This document shows, piece by piece, positions 13,155-25,994 of a DNA stretch of 64,000 bases. Each line of letters opens with the position of its first letter. The first letter of the stretch is position 1. The notes beneath the pieces are model-generated. The model was not told the DNA's origin and did not search any database. It worked only from the letters and a program-made list of their open reading frames with translations. Source of the DNA: Anaeramoeba flamelloides (Eukaryota > Metamonada > Anaeramoebidae); contig JANTQA010000036.1 in assembly GCA_027625915.1 (NCBI GenBank), positions 4,831,501-4,895,500 on the forward strand. Direction: 5' to 3'. A program made the translations under genes and the position numbers.

Positions 13155-13641
13155 GAATATGGGAAAAAATGATTTAAAAACAAAATTCTGTTTTCAACCC
13201 TCTTCAGAAAATACCTTCTATTCTTTTTATTTTCCTCTTTGGGTTTGGAATTCTTTAAATTCCCATCAAAATTTTTCTTTTTTGAGAATCCCACTATCTT
13301 TTTTTTTTTCATCCAAATTCTCTCTAAAATTTTCAATTTTTCTGTTTAATACCATTTAACTGAACTTTCGTTCAATAAAATTTCCAAATTTTTACTTTAA
13401 AAGGAATGAAAATCATCGTTTAAAGATTTTTAGAAAATAATTTGAAAATGAAAAAACAGAGAAAAGAACAATTAATTCCGCCCTTTGTTTTAAAAAGTAT
13501 ATACGTATATCAGCTATTGGTGAACAATTTTATTCACAATTTTCTCTACGAATAGATCTGTCAAGGAGTAAAAAATTGTTGTAGAATTCTCAATCAATAA
13601 ACTTTTATACATTTTTTTCTCAATTGAATAAGGATCATTAA

Positions 13642-14335
13642 CGGATTAGTGCAAGACAGATTCATCTATAATCAAAGTATGCTGTAATTGGTTCGAAATG
13701 ATATTCGTTCTGCATGGTTCACATAGCTCTAAAAAATCTATTTTAAATCCTATTGTACAATAAATTATTGTTTTTTTTTGACTTGATCACAATCTAAAAA
13801 TTTTCATTTTTGAAACTTTTTTTTTATTCAGTTGCTTTTCCAAATCGAAAAAAAGAAACTCAAAACAATAGAGTATTCTGGTATTTAATAATTTATATAT
13901 CTTGAAACTCCAAAAGTAACTATTTTTGATAATTTTTTTAATTTCAAAGATTAACTCAATAATCATCTAAAAAAATCCAGAAGATGATTATTTTTTGTTT
14001 CCTTTTTTATAAAGCTAATTGTAATATCAAAGTATTTCTATTATTTCAGAAATAATTGCTCAAAAGAATTCGATTGGTTAATTATTTACTTTTTTTTTAA
14101 AAACGTATATTTTAGCAACTAATCTACATTTTGAGATAGATTTAAGATAGATTTTTTGCAACTTTGAAGTCTGAAATAAAATTGATGATTCAACCTTTAA
14201 ATTTGTGGTGAAATGCAGATTTTATTCTGAAATCGTTGAGTTTTTTACTAATACATAGATCATTTTTAATTGAAGGGATCTCCAAATATTACTACTTTTC
14301 GATTAGAATTTTTAGAGAAATTTGAACCTTGTGAA
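13642..14335. mobile_element. TTAA-flanked DNA element, copy A (right end missing)
   Basis: Begins after TTAA at 13638-13641 with CGGATTAGTGC. Similar over ~600 bases to 46537-47948 (shared blocks: ATAATCAAAGTATG region, CTCTAAAAAATCTATT, CCAAAAGTAACT, TTTCAAAGATTAACTCAATA). This copy lacks the nested insertions of the other. The right terminus with the matching inverted CTAATCCG is not seen, so it is truncated. No transposase frame. Confidence 0.6.
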
Positions 14336-14427
14336 AATAATACAGTTTACCCCAACCATAACTTACTTTAATTATAGACTTCTCCTTAAGTTATGCTAAA
14401 CCCTAACAATATATATATATATATATA

Positions 14428-15010
14428 AGCTATTTCCAAAAAAGTGGGGCAAATTTATTTACAAATATATTTAGTAAACTAAATCTTCAAAAAATTATTT
14501 GAATCTTCAAAATCATTAAATACCCTTTACAGATTCCTGAAAATAATTCAATTTTTTTCAAAGTATTTTGTTACGTTAATAAAATATATTTAAATTTCTG
14601 ATCTGGATTTTATCTGATATTTTTTAAGGATGAAAATTGGTGTTAATTATTTTATAATTGATCGAAAAATCGTTTTCATAAATTTATTTAATCTAAAAAC
14701 AATTTCAAATAGAATTTAAAACAATGGATTGTATTTGATTTTTTAAAAAATCATTTATACCCTTTCGATATTTCCATTTTTTTATTGAAATTTGTCGTAC
14801 ATCGTTTTTCCCAAAAAAAGTGCCATTTTTTTTTTCATTATTTGGTTGTATTTCATAAAATATATTTTGAAATAAATACCCAATTCATCGATTCAATGAG
14901 TATCAATATTTCGCTTAATTTGGCATTCTCAATTAACGAATACCCCCACTCACAAAAATGATTTTTTATTAAACGTAAAAAAAAAAAGCCCCACTTTTTT
15001 GGAAATACCT
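14428..15010. mobile_element. TA-flanked inverted-repeat element (MITE), 583 bp
   Basis: Terminal inverted repeats AGCTATTTCCAAAAAAGTGG (left) and the complement of AGGTATTTCCAAAAAAGTGG (right), both continuing GGC, flanked by TA on both sides inside (TA)n runs. No ORF. A related right end lies at 44262-44422. TA duplication fits the Tc1/mariner superfamily. Confidence 0.85.
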
Positions 15011-16019
15011 TATATATATATATTTATATATTTCACCATTTATTTATTTGAATTTAATTTCTCGAGGTTTTGATGATTTTTAAATAAATCTAAATTTGAA
15101 AAGGATAGCAATATTAAATTTTTATAAAAAAATAAATAAAAAATCAAAGGAAAAATTCGAGAAAAATGAAATATTTTTCTTTACAACAGAACAACAAAAA
15201 AATAAATTCTGAAAATTAAAGTTGGCCAAAACTAAATATTGGATTTCAGTTATTCATCTTTTTTAAATTATTTTTTCAAAGTTACGATAACTTTATGTAA
15301 TCAAGAAAAGATAGTTATTAAAATAATTAATATTTTAATAACCCCTTTTCAAAAGTACAGAATTTTGAAAAAAACATCTATTTTTAGGATATTTTGTTTT
15401 CTTTAAAGTTACTAGGTATGAACTTAATTTTGAACATTAACAATAATATAATAATAAAATTCAAAACAATTTGCAGAAAAAAAAAGGGAATATTAACAAA
15501 TCATACATGAAAAAAAAAATAAAAGTGATAAAAAATATTCCAAAAACAGAAAAAAAAAACATTTTTTCGATTTAATTTAGCGATATCTTTTGAAAGAAAT
15601 ATTTTATTTTATTTTGAAATTGAAAAAATCTGACCTTTTTAAACTATTAAAAAAAATAGAGGAACAGAATGATTCCACATAGCCAAATAAAAATTTAAAA
15701 AATTTTACTATTAAAGGATAAAAATATTACTGAAAATTTTCATTTTTTTTTCAATTCCTATTAATATTTAATAAATTGTAAACCTTTTTCAAAATTGTTA
15801 TGTATAATAATGTTTATTATATGCTTATATTTCAAAAATAAAAAAATTTAGAGATTTTTTTTGAAATATTTTTCAGACTTTATTTATTTATTTCCAGAAA
15901 GGAGTAATTATTGAATAATATATCAATATAAAAAAAAAAGAAGAAGAAAGTTAATTAAATTATCAATAAAAAATAATAATATCATTTGAGTAACCAAATT
16001 AAAAACTATCCACACCATG
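15011..16019. other. Nothing recognised
   Basis: AT-rich sequence with many A and T runs; no coding, RNA or repeat unit that I can support. Confidence 0.5.
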
Positions 16020-16580
16020 TTGTTAAGTTTTCCAGGATTTGAAATAACTGAGTAAAATCTTTGATTTTCCATCATTCTTTGAAATTCAAAAAAACTGTCA
16101 TAGTAAATTATATTTAAGAAATAAATAGAAAATTAATTTAATTTTCCGTTTATTTCTCTAAATATATATATATATATATAGGATTAGATTTTCCAGTATC
16201 TTTAAGAATTAAATAAAATCAATATATATATATATATATATATATATTACTCTATAATTTCAAATCCTGGAAAAGATAAGTACTTATGAAACACTTTTCT
16301 ATAGTTTATCCCTAGATTTTATAATTATCGAGTAATTTCAGAGATTTTACTAAATTCTTTCGAATTCTGGAAAACCTAGACACTTTTCGAGAATTTACTC
16401 TTGGAATGAAACCCCGATCGAAAGATCATCGATTACAAATAAAAATTTAACAATATAGGATACATAATAGGTATTCCGTTATTGTTATGTTTTTTTAATT
16501 TGAAAGAATTGAGTAAAATAAAGAATTTGCCCAATTCTTTTAAATCTTCGAAAACCGAACTATACTTCTAACTGGTTGAA
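16020..16580. repeat. Cluster of palindromic repeats interrupted by (TA)n runs
   Basis: At least four diverged copies of the palindromic unit seen at 10960-11155, e.g. 16030-16090, 16255-16290, 16330-16375 and 16490-16560. Each has CCAG/CTGG ends, an AATT-containing arm and a GATTTTACT-like core. Two pure TA microsatellites (16161-16181 and 16223-16248) sit between units. Confidence 0.55.
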
Positions 16581-16639
16581 TTCAATATCTCATTATAATT
16601 ATAATCACAAATTTCTCTTTTTGAGACCTCAAATCCTCT

Positions 16640-16950
16640 GAATCCCAATTAATTTTATTATTTATTCTTTGGTTAAATTGTTATTAGTTATACCAGATAA
16701 AGTAGAGATAAATCGTTTAATTTGTTTTTGAATATCGATTTTTTTTTATTCAAATAAATTACCAAATTTTCGAATTTAAATTCTGTTTTATAAATAAGAA
16801 CTGGTGTGTTTCGGTTTATTTAACATATTTCGGTATTATAGGTATTATACCAAGAATTCTAATAGTTTAATGTTGTTATTTTATAATTATTTATTTCTAA
16901 CTCATGTGTTAATTGGGAAATTTTGATCTATTTATATTACCATTAACAGT
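16640..16950 (-). mobile_element. LINE fragment, ORF2 C-terminal third
   Basis: Matches 42985-43330 in the same orientation. On the minus strand it reads TPVLIYKTEFKFENL and KNKLNDLSLLYL, matching IPVLIYKTKYKFQKF and KNKLKELSLPYL in the longer copy; this resembles the PVLLYGSE segment downstream of the RT in LINE ORF2. Both ends are lost. Confidence 0.65.
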
Positions 16951-17853
16951 AAGCAAATAAGGTATGATTTCTTAAAGTTCAATTATTTAAAAAAAGTTAA
17001 AAAAAATGAAGGATGAAATTGCAAAATTTACTTGAAAAAAAGAGTTTATTTTAAAAAAAAATTTTATCATCAAAAAAACAAAAAAAGTTCAAAAAAAACT
17101 GAGAATATTACGAAAAATTTTGGAGAAATTGTATTCATAATTTAAAATTTACTCAAAAAAGTCAAGAAGTTTACTTTCATAATTGATTTGAACTTAGGTT
17201 TACTGTTGGTCAGTGAATATTATTGTGCATTGAACCAAGAAGAAAAAAAAACCGATTTTATTTTGAAATACAGATTATAGTCTTTGGCCCCTCACGATTT
17301 TGATCAAAGCAGATTAAGAAGTTTTTTTCGATTGAACTATTTGATAACTTTGTGGTTTTCATTTTTTAAATATTTTTTTCACTTATTTCGAAATAACTTT
17401 AATTTCTTTCAAATGAAAAAATTTTTTTTGCAAAAATTCAGTAATATGTTGAAATTTAAAACTTTTCAAAAATGCGAAAAATGGATCAAACTTTGAAAAA
17501 CAATGACTCATTTCTAAAAACAGCATTTCTAACAAGTTTGTTATTCCCATAATTAGATTTTTACTTTTATTTTCCAGTTTTGAGATTTGTAAAAATTTTT
17601 TTTTTTTTGTTATTACATTTACTCAAATGTTTTGTTTATTACCTTAATTTTCTTTGATCATTTAATGTATAAGAATTCTAGAAAAAAGAAGTTTGTCTTA
17701 ATTTAGGAAGTTGTCTTTAAATCAAAGTAATACAATAATTTTGTCATTTTCCTTTTTTTTTCTTTTTTCCCTTTGTAAATTTAAAAACTTTTTTTTTCCA
17801 AAATCTCTTAAAAAAAAGAAACAAAAAAACACCTAATACAATTTATAATTTCA
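16951..17853. other. Upstream flank of the coiled-coil gene, nothing recognised
   Basis: AT-rich DNA. The last ~120 bases before the start codon are T-rich and then A-rich, a common look of core promoters and leaders in such genomes, but no defined motif can be named. Confidence 0.4.
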
Positions 17854-19107
17854 ATGTCAAAAGAACAACCTGATAAAGACGAGTTATTAATCAAAGCAAA
17901 GAAACTAAAAGACAAATTGAATGGATCGAAATTAAAGTTTACACAGCTTCGAAAGCTCTATTATTTAAATCGAACCACTCACAAGGAACAAATCAAAAAA
18001 TTGGAAGAAGAAGTAACCAACATCAAAAACGACGAGGCACAATTTAAAAACAACTTTCAAAAGGAAAAAGAAAGAAGGCAACAGGAATTAAAAATTATGA
18101 AGGAGTCCCTATTTGACAAAGAAGAAAAAACCCAGTATTTGAATGAAGAGCTCAACACCTTAAAAGAAACAAGTTCGATCAAACAAAGACAAAAAAACAA
18201 GCAAATCCAAGAGATTACAAAGATCTTTGAAGAGACACAAGAAAAAACGAAAGAGTTAGAAAAGGAAAATAGGAATTTGTCTGTCAAGATCGAGGACGCA
18301 ATTTTTGATTTCAAAATGAAAGTTGAAGAAATGAAAGAAAAGATCGACGATGTGAACGAAGAGATTTCGAAGAAAAAAAAAAAAAAAAAAATCGACAAAT
18401 TCTTGGAAGAGCAAATTGAATTGATTGCAATGAAATTGAATAGCGATTCGCAAAAGTCCCAATTGGAACAACTAAATAACGACTATGATTCCTTGTCTCG
18501 TATGTTGAATGGAAAAGTTAATGAATTCAAGACCTTAAAAAAGTCGCTTGCTCGGCTTGACGAGAATATGAAATTACAGAAAAACGGAATTAAAAAATTA
18601 AAAGAAAAAATGAAGGAATTAAAAACAAAAAATTCAGAAATGAACAACGCCATTGATCGGGGTATTATTGGTGTTGGTGCCAAATTATTTGAAAGTAGAA
18701 TAGCATCTCTTAAGAGACAACTTTTAGAAAAAGAACAAGAAGCAAACCAATTAAAAAACACGATAAAGGAACTTAAAAACAGTGTCTACAATTGTTTCAA
18801 TTCAAACCAAAATAACGTTGACACCATAACCTCCACATCAACATCAACTTCAACACCTAATAATAAGAATGATGAAAATAATGAATTGTCAAATGTCGAA
18901 GGAAGAAATGCGAGGAATTTGATCGAAAAATTAATTGAATCACTCTCTGATAGTGTCATTAATTTGAAAAAACTTCGTAATGAAAAGGAATTAGATACAT
19001 TCCAAGCACTTTTACCAAAAGATTTAAAAGTAAACTTTAAGGATATTAAACAAGACCAGGAGCTTATTAAAAAAGAAATTATTCGATTAGATTCTTCAGT
19101 TCTTTAA
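17854..19107 (+). CDS. Coiled-coil protein of unknown function, 417 aa
   Basis: Single-exon gene. Residues ~10-330 are almost continuous coiled coil (heptad Leu/Ile/Met with Lys/Glu flanks, e.g. EQIKKLEEEVTNI and ENMKLQKNGIKKLKEKMKEL). A glycine-containing break (DRGIIGVGAKLF) occurs near residue 270. A Ser/Thr-repeat spacer (TSTSTSTST) precedes a short helical C-terminal region (RNARNLIEKLIESLSDSVINLKKL). No motor, membrane or signal sequence is visible. The start is the first ATG after a non-coding T-rich leader. The GC content and balanced composition are clearly coding. I do not recognise the family; a cytoskeletal, centrosomal or tethering role is only a guess from the coiled coil. Confidence 0.9.
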   Translation: MSKEQPDKDELLIKAKKLKDKLNGSKLKFTQLRKLYYLNRTTHKEQIKKLEEEVTNIKNDEAQFKNNFQKEKERRQQELKIMKESLFDKEEKTQYLNEELNTLKETSSIKQRQKNKQIQEITKIFEETQEKTKELEKENRNLSVKIEDAIFDFKMKVEEMKEKIDDVNEEISKKKKKKKIDKFLEEQIELIAMKLNSDSQKSQLEQLNNDYDSLSRMLNGKVNEFKTLKKSLARLDENMKLQKNGIKKLKEKMKELKTKNSEMNNAIDRGIIGVGAKLFESRIASLKRQLLEKEQEANQLKNTIKELKNSVYNCFNSNQNNVDTITSTSTSTSTPNNKNDENNELSNVEGRNARNLIEKLIESLSDSVINLKKLRNEKELDTFQALLPKDLKVNFKDIKQDQELIKKEIIRLDSSVL

Positions 19108-19244
19108 GAAATTTAACATTCATAACTTAATATCAAAAAAAAAAAAATAAAATTCAAAAAAAATTGTTTTTCCAAATTTTTTTCATATGATAATCGTCTT
19201 TAATTATTTTTTTTGAGGTATACTTTTCAAAAAAATTCAACAGA

Positions 19245-20100
19245 AAATATATAAATTCTTTTTCAAATAAAAGGGTACAAAAAATTTCAAGAATTATTCA
19301 TAATTGAATCAAATTAATTGTATTATCATTCTAAAATCTAAGAAACTCGTTAAAAAAACACTCAACCGAATCTTTAAAACTCATTAAAACAAAACTATAA
19401 AAATTAAAATTAAATATTTTACAAATTGGTGTGCCCTTTTATTTGAAATAAGAAATCTCATTTTGTAAATTGTAAAGAAAAAAAATATAAAAACAATAAA
19501 AACCTTTGAACATTGTGAATTGAGAAATAGTTCTCAAATATTTATTGATAATTCTTTACACGTCAAACTTTTGTCCTTTAAAGTCTCATTTTCAAGATAA
19601 AGCTGCAATTCATCTGAGTATTTTGTTGGAATTGTTATATTTTTTTATTTCTCTTTTCTTTATTCCATACATCAATCCAATAATGGTCTTTCTTAATTCC
19701 TATATCGAGCTCATTCGAAATCAAACTTAAACTGTTTCCATTTAAACACTGATCAAATTATTTCCAAATTGATTTCTTCTTATCTTGCTTTTTCATTTTC
19801 CAACAGTTCAATATCCATAAATAAAAAAACAAAAAAAAGAAAAAATGAATAATTAAAATGCAAATAATCAAGAAGCAATTATCTTATTAACAATCAAATT
19901 CTACGGTATTAATGATTTGGGAGGTTTTCCCTTTTGTTTGAAAAAGAGTTTAGTATGGTGAAAAAATACACATTTTTTTTTATTTTAATCAAGCAAATAC
20001 CTCAAAATATTTTATATTTTTTTTTACCATGAAGAGAACAATTACCTCCTTATAATCCATCGATTACAATACACGTAATAATATATTATAGATCAAGTAT
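19245..20100 (-). mobile_element. Decayed DNA-transposon-like element, minus-strand copy
   Basis: Read on the minus strand, this matches 48985-49845 on the plus strand over ~850 bases, at ~90% by eye in the centre (19540-19830). Shared blocks include TTTGACGTGTAAAGAATTAT and AAAAGCAAGATAAGA. Frames are broken by stops. In the plus copy the equivalent part encodes a plausible helix-turn-helix (LTCKELSIKCKELFPNSPCS), so a transposase origin is likely but unproven. Confidence 0.55.
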
Positions 20101-20329
20101 TTTTAATTCTGTTTCTAATATTGATTCTTTTTGCTATCGAAAAAATTGTGAAAAAAAATTATATATTTTAGTATTCAAAATAGGAAAGGAAAATATATCA
20201 TAATATTTTTTTTTTATTAAAATTACTGTATTTAAAATTATTTTTATTATATTTTATTTAATTAAATAATTCAAAAAATTGGGTTCGAAAATTATTTTTA
20301 TATAAAATGTAATATATTTATTTTTTTCC

Positions 20330-20689
20330 AGTTTTTCCCTTCCTGAATCTACTTTATATCGGGAAGAAGAGTTACTAAGGGGAAAAGATCAAGTGGTTAC
20401 TTGCTAATACTTTGAAACTGTAACACAAAAGTATGAGTAAATTAAAAATAAAATCTAAAAAGTAAAGAATAAAAATGACCCTGGGTTTAAAGCAAATCAG
20501 CTCAAAAAAAAATTAAGAAATTACACCAACATAACCAAACAATCACCAAGTTAACATTCATTATCAATTATCATTTTATTAAATCAAACAAAAGTATCAT
20601 GGCTGTGATTTTAGGAGTACTTAATTAAATGATAGCATTGTTTTTTTTTTTTGATTTTTTACCTGTCACTTCTTATAAACCCTTTTAAA

Positions 20690-20740
<51 letters not shown>

Positions 20741-20882
20741 CAATTTTTTGTTTTTGCTTTTTAAACATCAAAAATAATTTTGGGTGGGTCTTTCACTTTA
20801 ACAATCGTGAAATCTATGATTTTCCTTTTAAATTACTTTTGAGGAAATTAAAGTAAAAGGACATCTAGAGTGTAATTTACAC
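20330..20882 (+). mobile_element. SINE-like element with LINE 3' tail, plus copy
   Basis: Matches 35181-35730 in reverse orientation over ~550 bases (shared AAGATCAAGTGGTTACTTGC / AAGATCAAGTAGTTGCTTGC head region and GGCTGTGATTT...GG middle). Its last ~90 bases, ending in the palindrome GTGTAATTTACAC (20870-20882), match the 3' ends of the LINE copies at 10250 and 42459. It has no ORF. A run of 46 T lies at 20695-20740. Sharing only the tail with a LINE is the hallmark of a SINE that borrows LINE reverse transcriptase. Confidence 0.6.
20695..20740 (+). repeat. Run of 46 T
   Basis: Longest homopolymer of the window, inside the SINE-like element; the sister copy has mixed A runs in the matching place (35335-35346 and 35392-35408). 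Confidence 0.95.
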
Positions 20883-21226
20883 TTCTTCCATCAATAAAAA
20901 CAATGTAATATTTTTTTTTCAAAAAGGTGGATGTGTACATTGATAAATTATAAGTACCTCAGTTTTTTCAAAACTGAATCAGAATGTCATTTTTTGAACT
21001 AAATAAAAAATTCCTTATATAAATAGAAGATATAGTATAATTTAACCAAATACTCGATTAAAAAATGGAAATTAAAAGAAGAAAAAATGGATCAAGAAAA
21101 AATAAACTTGTATTCAAAATTTTAAAAAAAAAGTTTTCACTTTTTTAAAAACAACTAGAACAAAATATTATTATTGTTATTTAATTATCATTTTATTTAT
21201 AAAAGACTATCTATATTTCATGTATT
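20883..21226. other. 3' flank of RRP42, nothing recognised
   Basis: AT-rich sequence between the SINE-like element and the stop codon of the minus-strand exosome gene. Confidence 0.5.
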
Positions 21227-24200
21227 TTAAATAATTAAATTATTTTTTTGTTTTAATTTTGTTGTGTTTTGTTTTGTCATATAATCTAAAGCTTTGTATA
21301 ACCCAGGTCCAATTTTAATTGATAGTTGCGTTAACTGGATTAAAACTTGAGTATCAATACCAGAAGTTCCCCCCATCATCATTCCGCAAATATTTTGATC
21401 TTTATTAACTGCAATTGTCACTCTTGAACTCATACAAGACTCTTCTTGTATGGTAGGATCAACGATATTATACCCATCAACCTATTAAAATTATGGAAAT
21501 TGAGTTAATTATTTAAATGTAAATAAATCTTTGATTAATAAAAATGATATATTACAAGTTTTTTGGAAGATAAAGAAAAAAATAATTTTTTTTGAAAAAA
21601 AAAGGAATATTTCAAAAAATAAAATTGAAAAAAATTTTGTATTTGCAAATAAATAATAAAATATTTAATAAATATAGGATTTGATGATATCTTTTTTAAG
21701 TCACAATAAAGCTTATAAAAATCATTTGAAGTATAAAAAATTGCACATAAAATATGAAAAAATTGTGATATTACATAAAATCGCGATATTCTATATAAAG
21801 CTGTGATATTCAATAATATCACAATAATATCACAAATCCCGATATTCTATTAAATATTGTTAATTGTCTAAAAATCGTGAAAAGTTTAAACAATCACAAC
21901 AAAACATAAAATCGCAATATTATAGTTGATGGATTTTAGGGCTAATTCAACAATATTTTTAAAAAGAAAAAAAATTTGAACAAAAAATAAGATTATGTGA
22001 AAAAAAGTTATTTTTGAAAAAAACAACAAAAAAGATACTTGATTCAATCAAGGATCAGATCAAAATAGTTTTCATTGTATCTTGTTTTGATTTGGTTAAT
22101 ATACTGATCAGTCCTTTTAAATCAACAAACATAATAACTCAAGACAAATAAATAATTTCTCAGTCAATCGTGGTGTTATAAATTGCTATGAATAAAAATG
22201 CTTCTAAAACAACTATTCCTTCACCGGTTCTTTAAAGAATGTGTTTTTGGGTTATAACATTTTCAATATTCTAGGAAAGCTGAAAGGAGTTGAATAACAT
22301 TTCAAAAGCTTTCACAATAGCCTTAACCATATTATCACCAATTATTAAGATTGTTTGTACATCTGTTTTCTTCTTGTTATTCTTCTTCTTCTTTGAGTAT
22401 CTTTGCGTTATACAGAAAAATTAACTTGAGTTTGGAGGTTTTTGTTTGATTGATCACCAATAAGAAGTTGAATTACTCTTTATTCTTTTTGGTTATTTAA
22501 CTTGAGAAGGCAATAACCCAATTTTAAAAAAATTTCTCTATTATATATCCAAACAAATTTTTTGAAATGGGTTATTTTTTAGTTTGGTTTTAATACTCAT
22601 CATCGGAATTTTGCTTTTGTAAAAATTAAAAAAACTTAATAAAATTAAACATCGGTTTATACACATGTGTACGATGAACTGGTTGTTTTTGTAACTTTTT
22701 GAGAAAATGATAAACAATCAAAAATAATGCGGTTATGAGGATTCGAACCTCCAATCTTTTGATTGTAAGTTGGATAATTTATCACTGGTCCATTATTGGT
22801 TCTAATAATAAAAGGTATTTTAATTTCTTTTATTGATTTTATGATTTTGAACTAAATTGAATTTTTTCTTATTTGTTTGTGAAAATAAATTGTTTAATTT
22901 CTGGACAATTAACAAAAAAAAAATAATATAATTATTAATGGATTTTTTTGATCCATAAAATTTGAATCTAGATACTTGGGCAATAATACTTCTTAAATAT
23001 AACCTTCTGATTTCAATATTTTGTTTGAGTTTAAAAATTACTGAAAAAAAATTAAAAAATCAATTAATTTTCTTTTGATCTATTCTTGAACAGCTTTTGA
23101 TTTTGGTTATAATCATTAAATTTTAATTAATTGATATTCCATTGCTTATTTGGCTTAATGAGAGTTTGACTGACAAATTTTAGAAAAGTTGGTTTTGTTT
23201 TCTAATTTACTTTCTTTACCCAAAAAAAAAACTGTTTTTCAAAATTTGAAAGAGTAATTTTCAATCAAATCCAAATATTCTTCTTTCTTCTAAACCACAT
23301 TTTTGTTTGTTTCATCTCTCTCATCGAAAATGGGTTGTGAAAATTCGATTTTTTAAATTGAATCTATAATTCATATAAATCTTTTAATTAAAATAATTTG
23401 ATTCTTTTTTTTTTGAAATCTCAAAAGAGGTTATTCTTAGGAAAAAAACATTTTATAAAAATGAATTCTTTAGGAAAAAAGGAAATTAAACAAAAAATTT
23501 GTTTACATTTTTTGGAATTTATCAGGATAATTTATTGTTCAATAAGATATATAATAGACTTTTTTAGAGTCATTTGAACCACACTGTGCCCTCATTTACA
23601 ACATGCTTTAATTATAAACTAATCATGGTTACACTAACCCCTTAAGGGTGTAAATACATTTTACCAATTTTGAGTGCTCACAGTTTAAGCGAAACTGAAT
23701 TATTCAAATCATTTTTTTAACCAAATACATTAATATTTTAATAAATATGGGAGTGAATTATATCCCTGTATAATATATTTTCAACTCAATTAAAAAATGG
23801 AAATCCAAAAAGAATTAAAAAATTGAGCTTGAAAAAATAAATAAAAATCATTTGTATATTGATCTTATCTGTAATCTTTGATACAATTACTTCTTCTTTA
23901 CTTGATTATATTTTTAATTCTCAATGGAAAAACTTTTGTTTGAAAAATTTTTGATTAACAAATTAGTTGATATTTCAAAAGGATTTTCTAAAATGAATTT
24001 TAATTCCTATTTTTATTTACTTCATCTAATTCAAATTTTTATTTCAAGAAATTAGGATATTTATTTAATTCTATTCTTCAGAAATAAAGATTTATTGGAC
24101 GTATTTGTTTGATTTGATAATTATTTATAGTCATTTCAAACCTGGTGCGCACGATTTAACTTGACTTGCAATTTTCGTTAAACTTTCTTTAAACCCCTTT

Positions 24201-25956
24201 CAATTGAAATGAGCTTGTGTTATTTTGGACTCAAATCTTCTTGTATTGTCTTTTATATACAATATCCCATACAACATGGATTTTTTTAAAATAATTTTAA
24301 AAAAGTCTAAAAAAAAAGGAAAAGTTGTTTACGAAGCTTGTAATTCAGGTATTTTTGAGTTTTGGGGTTAAAACCTTAATTTAGTTTTAACAGATCTTTA
24401 AGTTCAAAGAGAGTTTAATGAAAATTTTTAGTTAAGTTAAATCGTGAGCACCAGGTTTGAAATGGCTGTATTTTCCATTAAGTTCGAAAACTAAAAATAA
24501 TTCGAAATCATGTTTGAAATTTTTTCTCCATATTTTAATTTCTTTGGGTTGAACATTTTGTAGTTATTTTCTGATTTAGAGAATTCAATCCTTTTATTTT
24601 AATCTTTGAGGTAATATTCTTTGTTTTGGCTTTGTTTGATAATATTATTTGAAAAAAGAATTTTGAAAACAAATTTGTAAAAAATGGTTTTATATTAAAT
24701 AATAATAAATTGGAACAGAATGAGAAATTCAAGGTAAAAAAATAGTTTGGATTTGTTCAAATTAAGAAGATAAAGAAGAAATTTCTTTTAAAATATACTT
24801 TGATTGATTTGCTCTTACTATCACTTTAAATTTCAATAAGTTTATTTTGGTAAAGTGATCTTTCTTGTTTAGTATTCAAAAAAAAGAAAAGATTTGTTTG
24901 AAATGAAAACCTTCTAATGTCTATATTTTTGGTTTATTCTTTTTTTAATTTCAATCGTTTGTATAAACACAATTCCCGATTCAAAACCAAATGTAACCAA
25001 ACCAACAATTGAATCAAAAAAATGTTCAAAATTTGAAAAATTTAATTTTGATTTACTGAAGATTTACTTTGGTTTTGTATTTTTTTTCACAAATATAGCC
25101 GCGAATGGTATTTCGGTTTAAAGGTTTCAATATCTCATGAAACTCAAAAAATTTTTTTTTAATTCGCTTCTTCAAATTAAAATTTTTCAAAATTGTAAAA
25201 TGTACCTACTCCCTTAAATAAAAATTGTTAGTTTACTTTTTGTGATTTTGGAAATTCAAATCGGGCATTTCAGCTTTTTCACTAAAAACCTTTTCTTTTG
25301 AATTGTTGCTCAGTAAGTTCACGGAGGTGCAACTAAAACAAAAACTCCTTTGTACTCATGAAAGTTGTTTCTTCAATTAAATGGAAAAAAATAAGTTCTA
25401 CATTATTTTTTGAAATTGGTAAGTAGAAAGTTACAAAAGCGCACAATTCATAAAAACTTAAGGTATAATTTTCAAAAACAATTCTGAATTGTCAAGGGTA
25501 ATCATTAAAAGAAATTAATTTTACCTGAGCAAAAGTAATACAAATGGGCACTTTTGAGGTATCTAAGGAACGTGACTCTTCTTCACCAAAAACTTCAATT
25601 TCCAAATCGCCAACTTTGTCGCCAGGAACTACCCTAATTTTGGGGATTTTAACATCTGAAAGCGCAGCATGAATTCCCATCGAAACTGAGTCAAATAAAT
25701 TCCCGTCGGAGTCAAGCACCAACACATCAATGTAAATTATCCAACACTTTTTTCTTTCAAGAATACATAAGGACTTCAGATCTAAAGCAGAGTTTGTGTT
25801 CATTATTTTGTTCATTGCTCCTGACAATTCGGAATTTAAATCTTCGGCCCCTCTTCCTTCAAATTCTGGAGAAGCAGAAGGACAACTTTAATGTTTGTTA
25901 AACAGTTTCATGATTTCAAAAGGATATTATTCAAATTTTAGGATTATTACGTACAA

Positions 25957-25994
<38 letters not shown>

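Noticed and set aside
22740-22805. A functional tRNA gene
   Set aside because: No 5' acceptor strand complementary to the 3' strand and a poor anticodon stem; kept only as a tRNA-like fragment.
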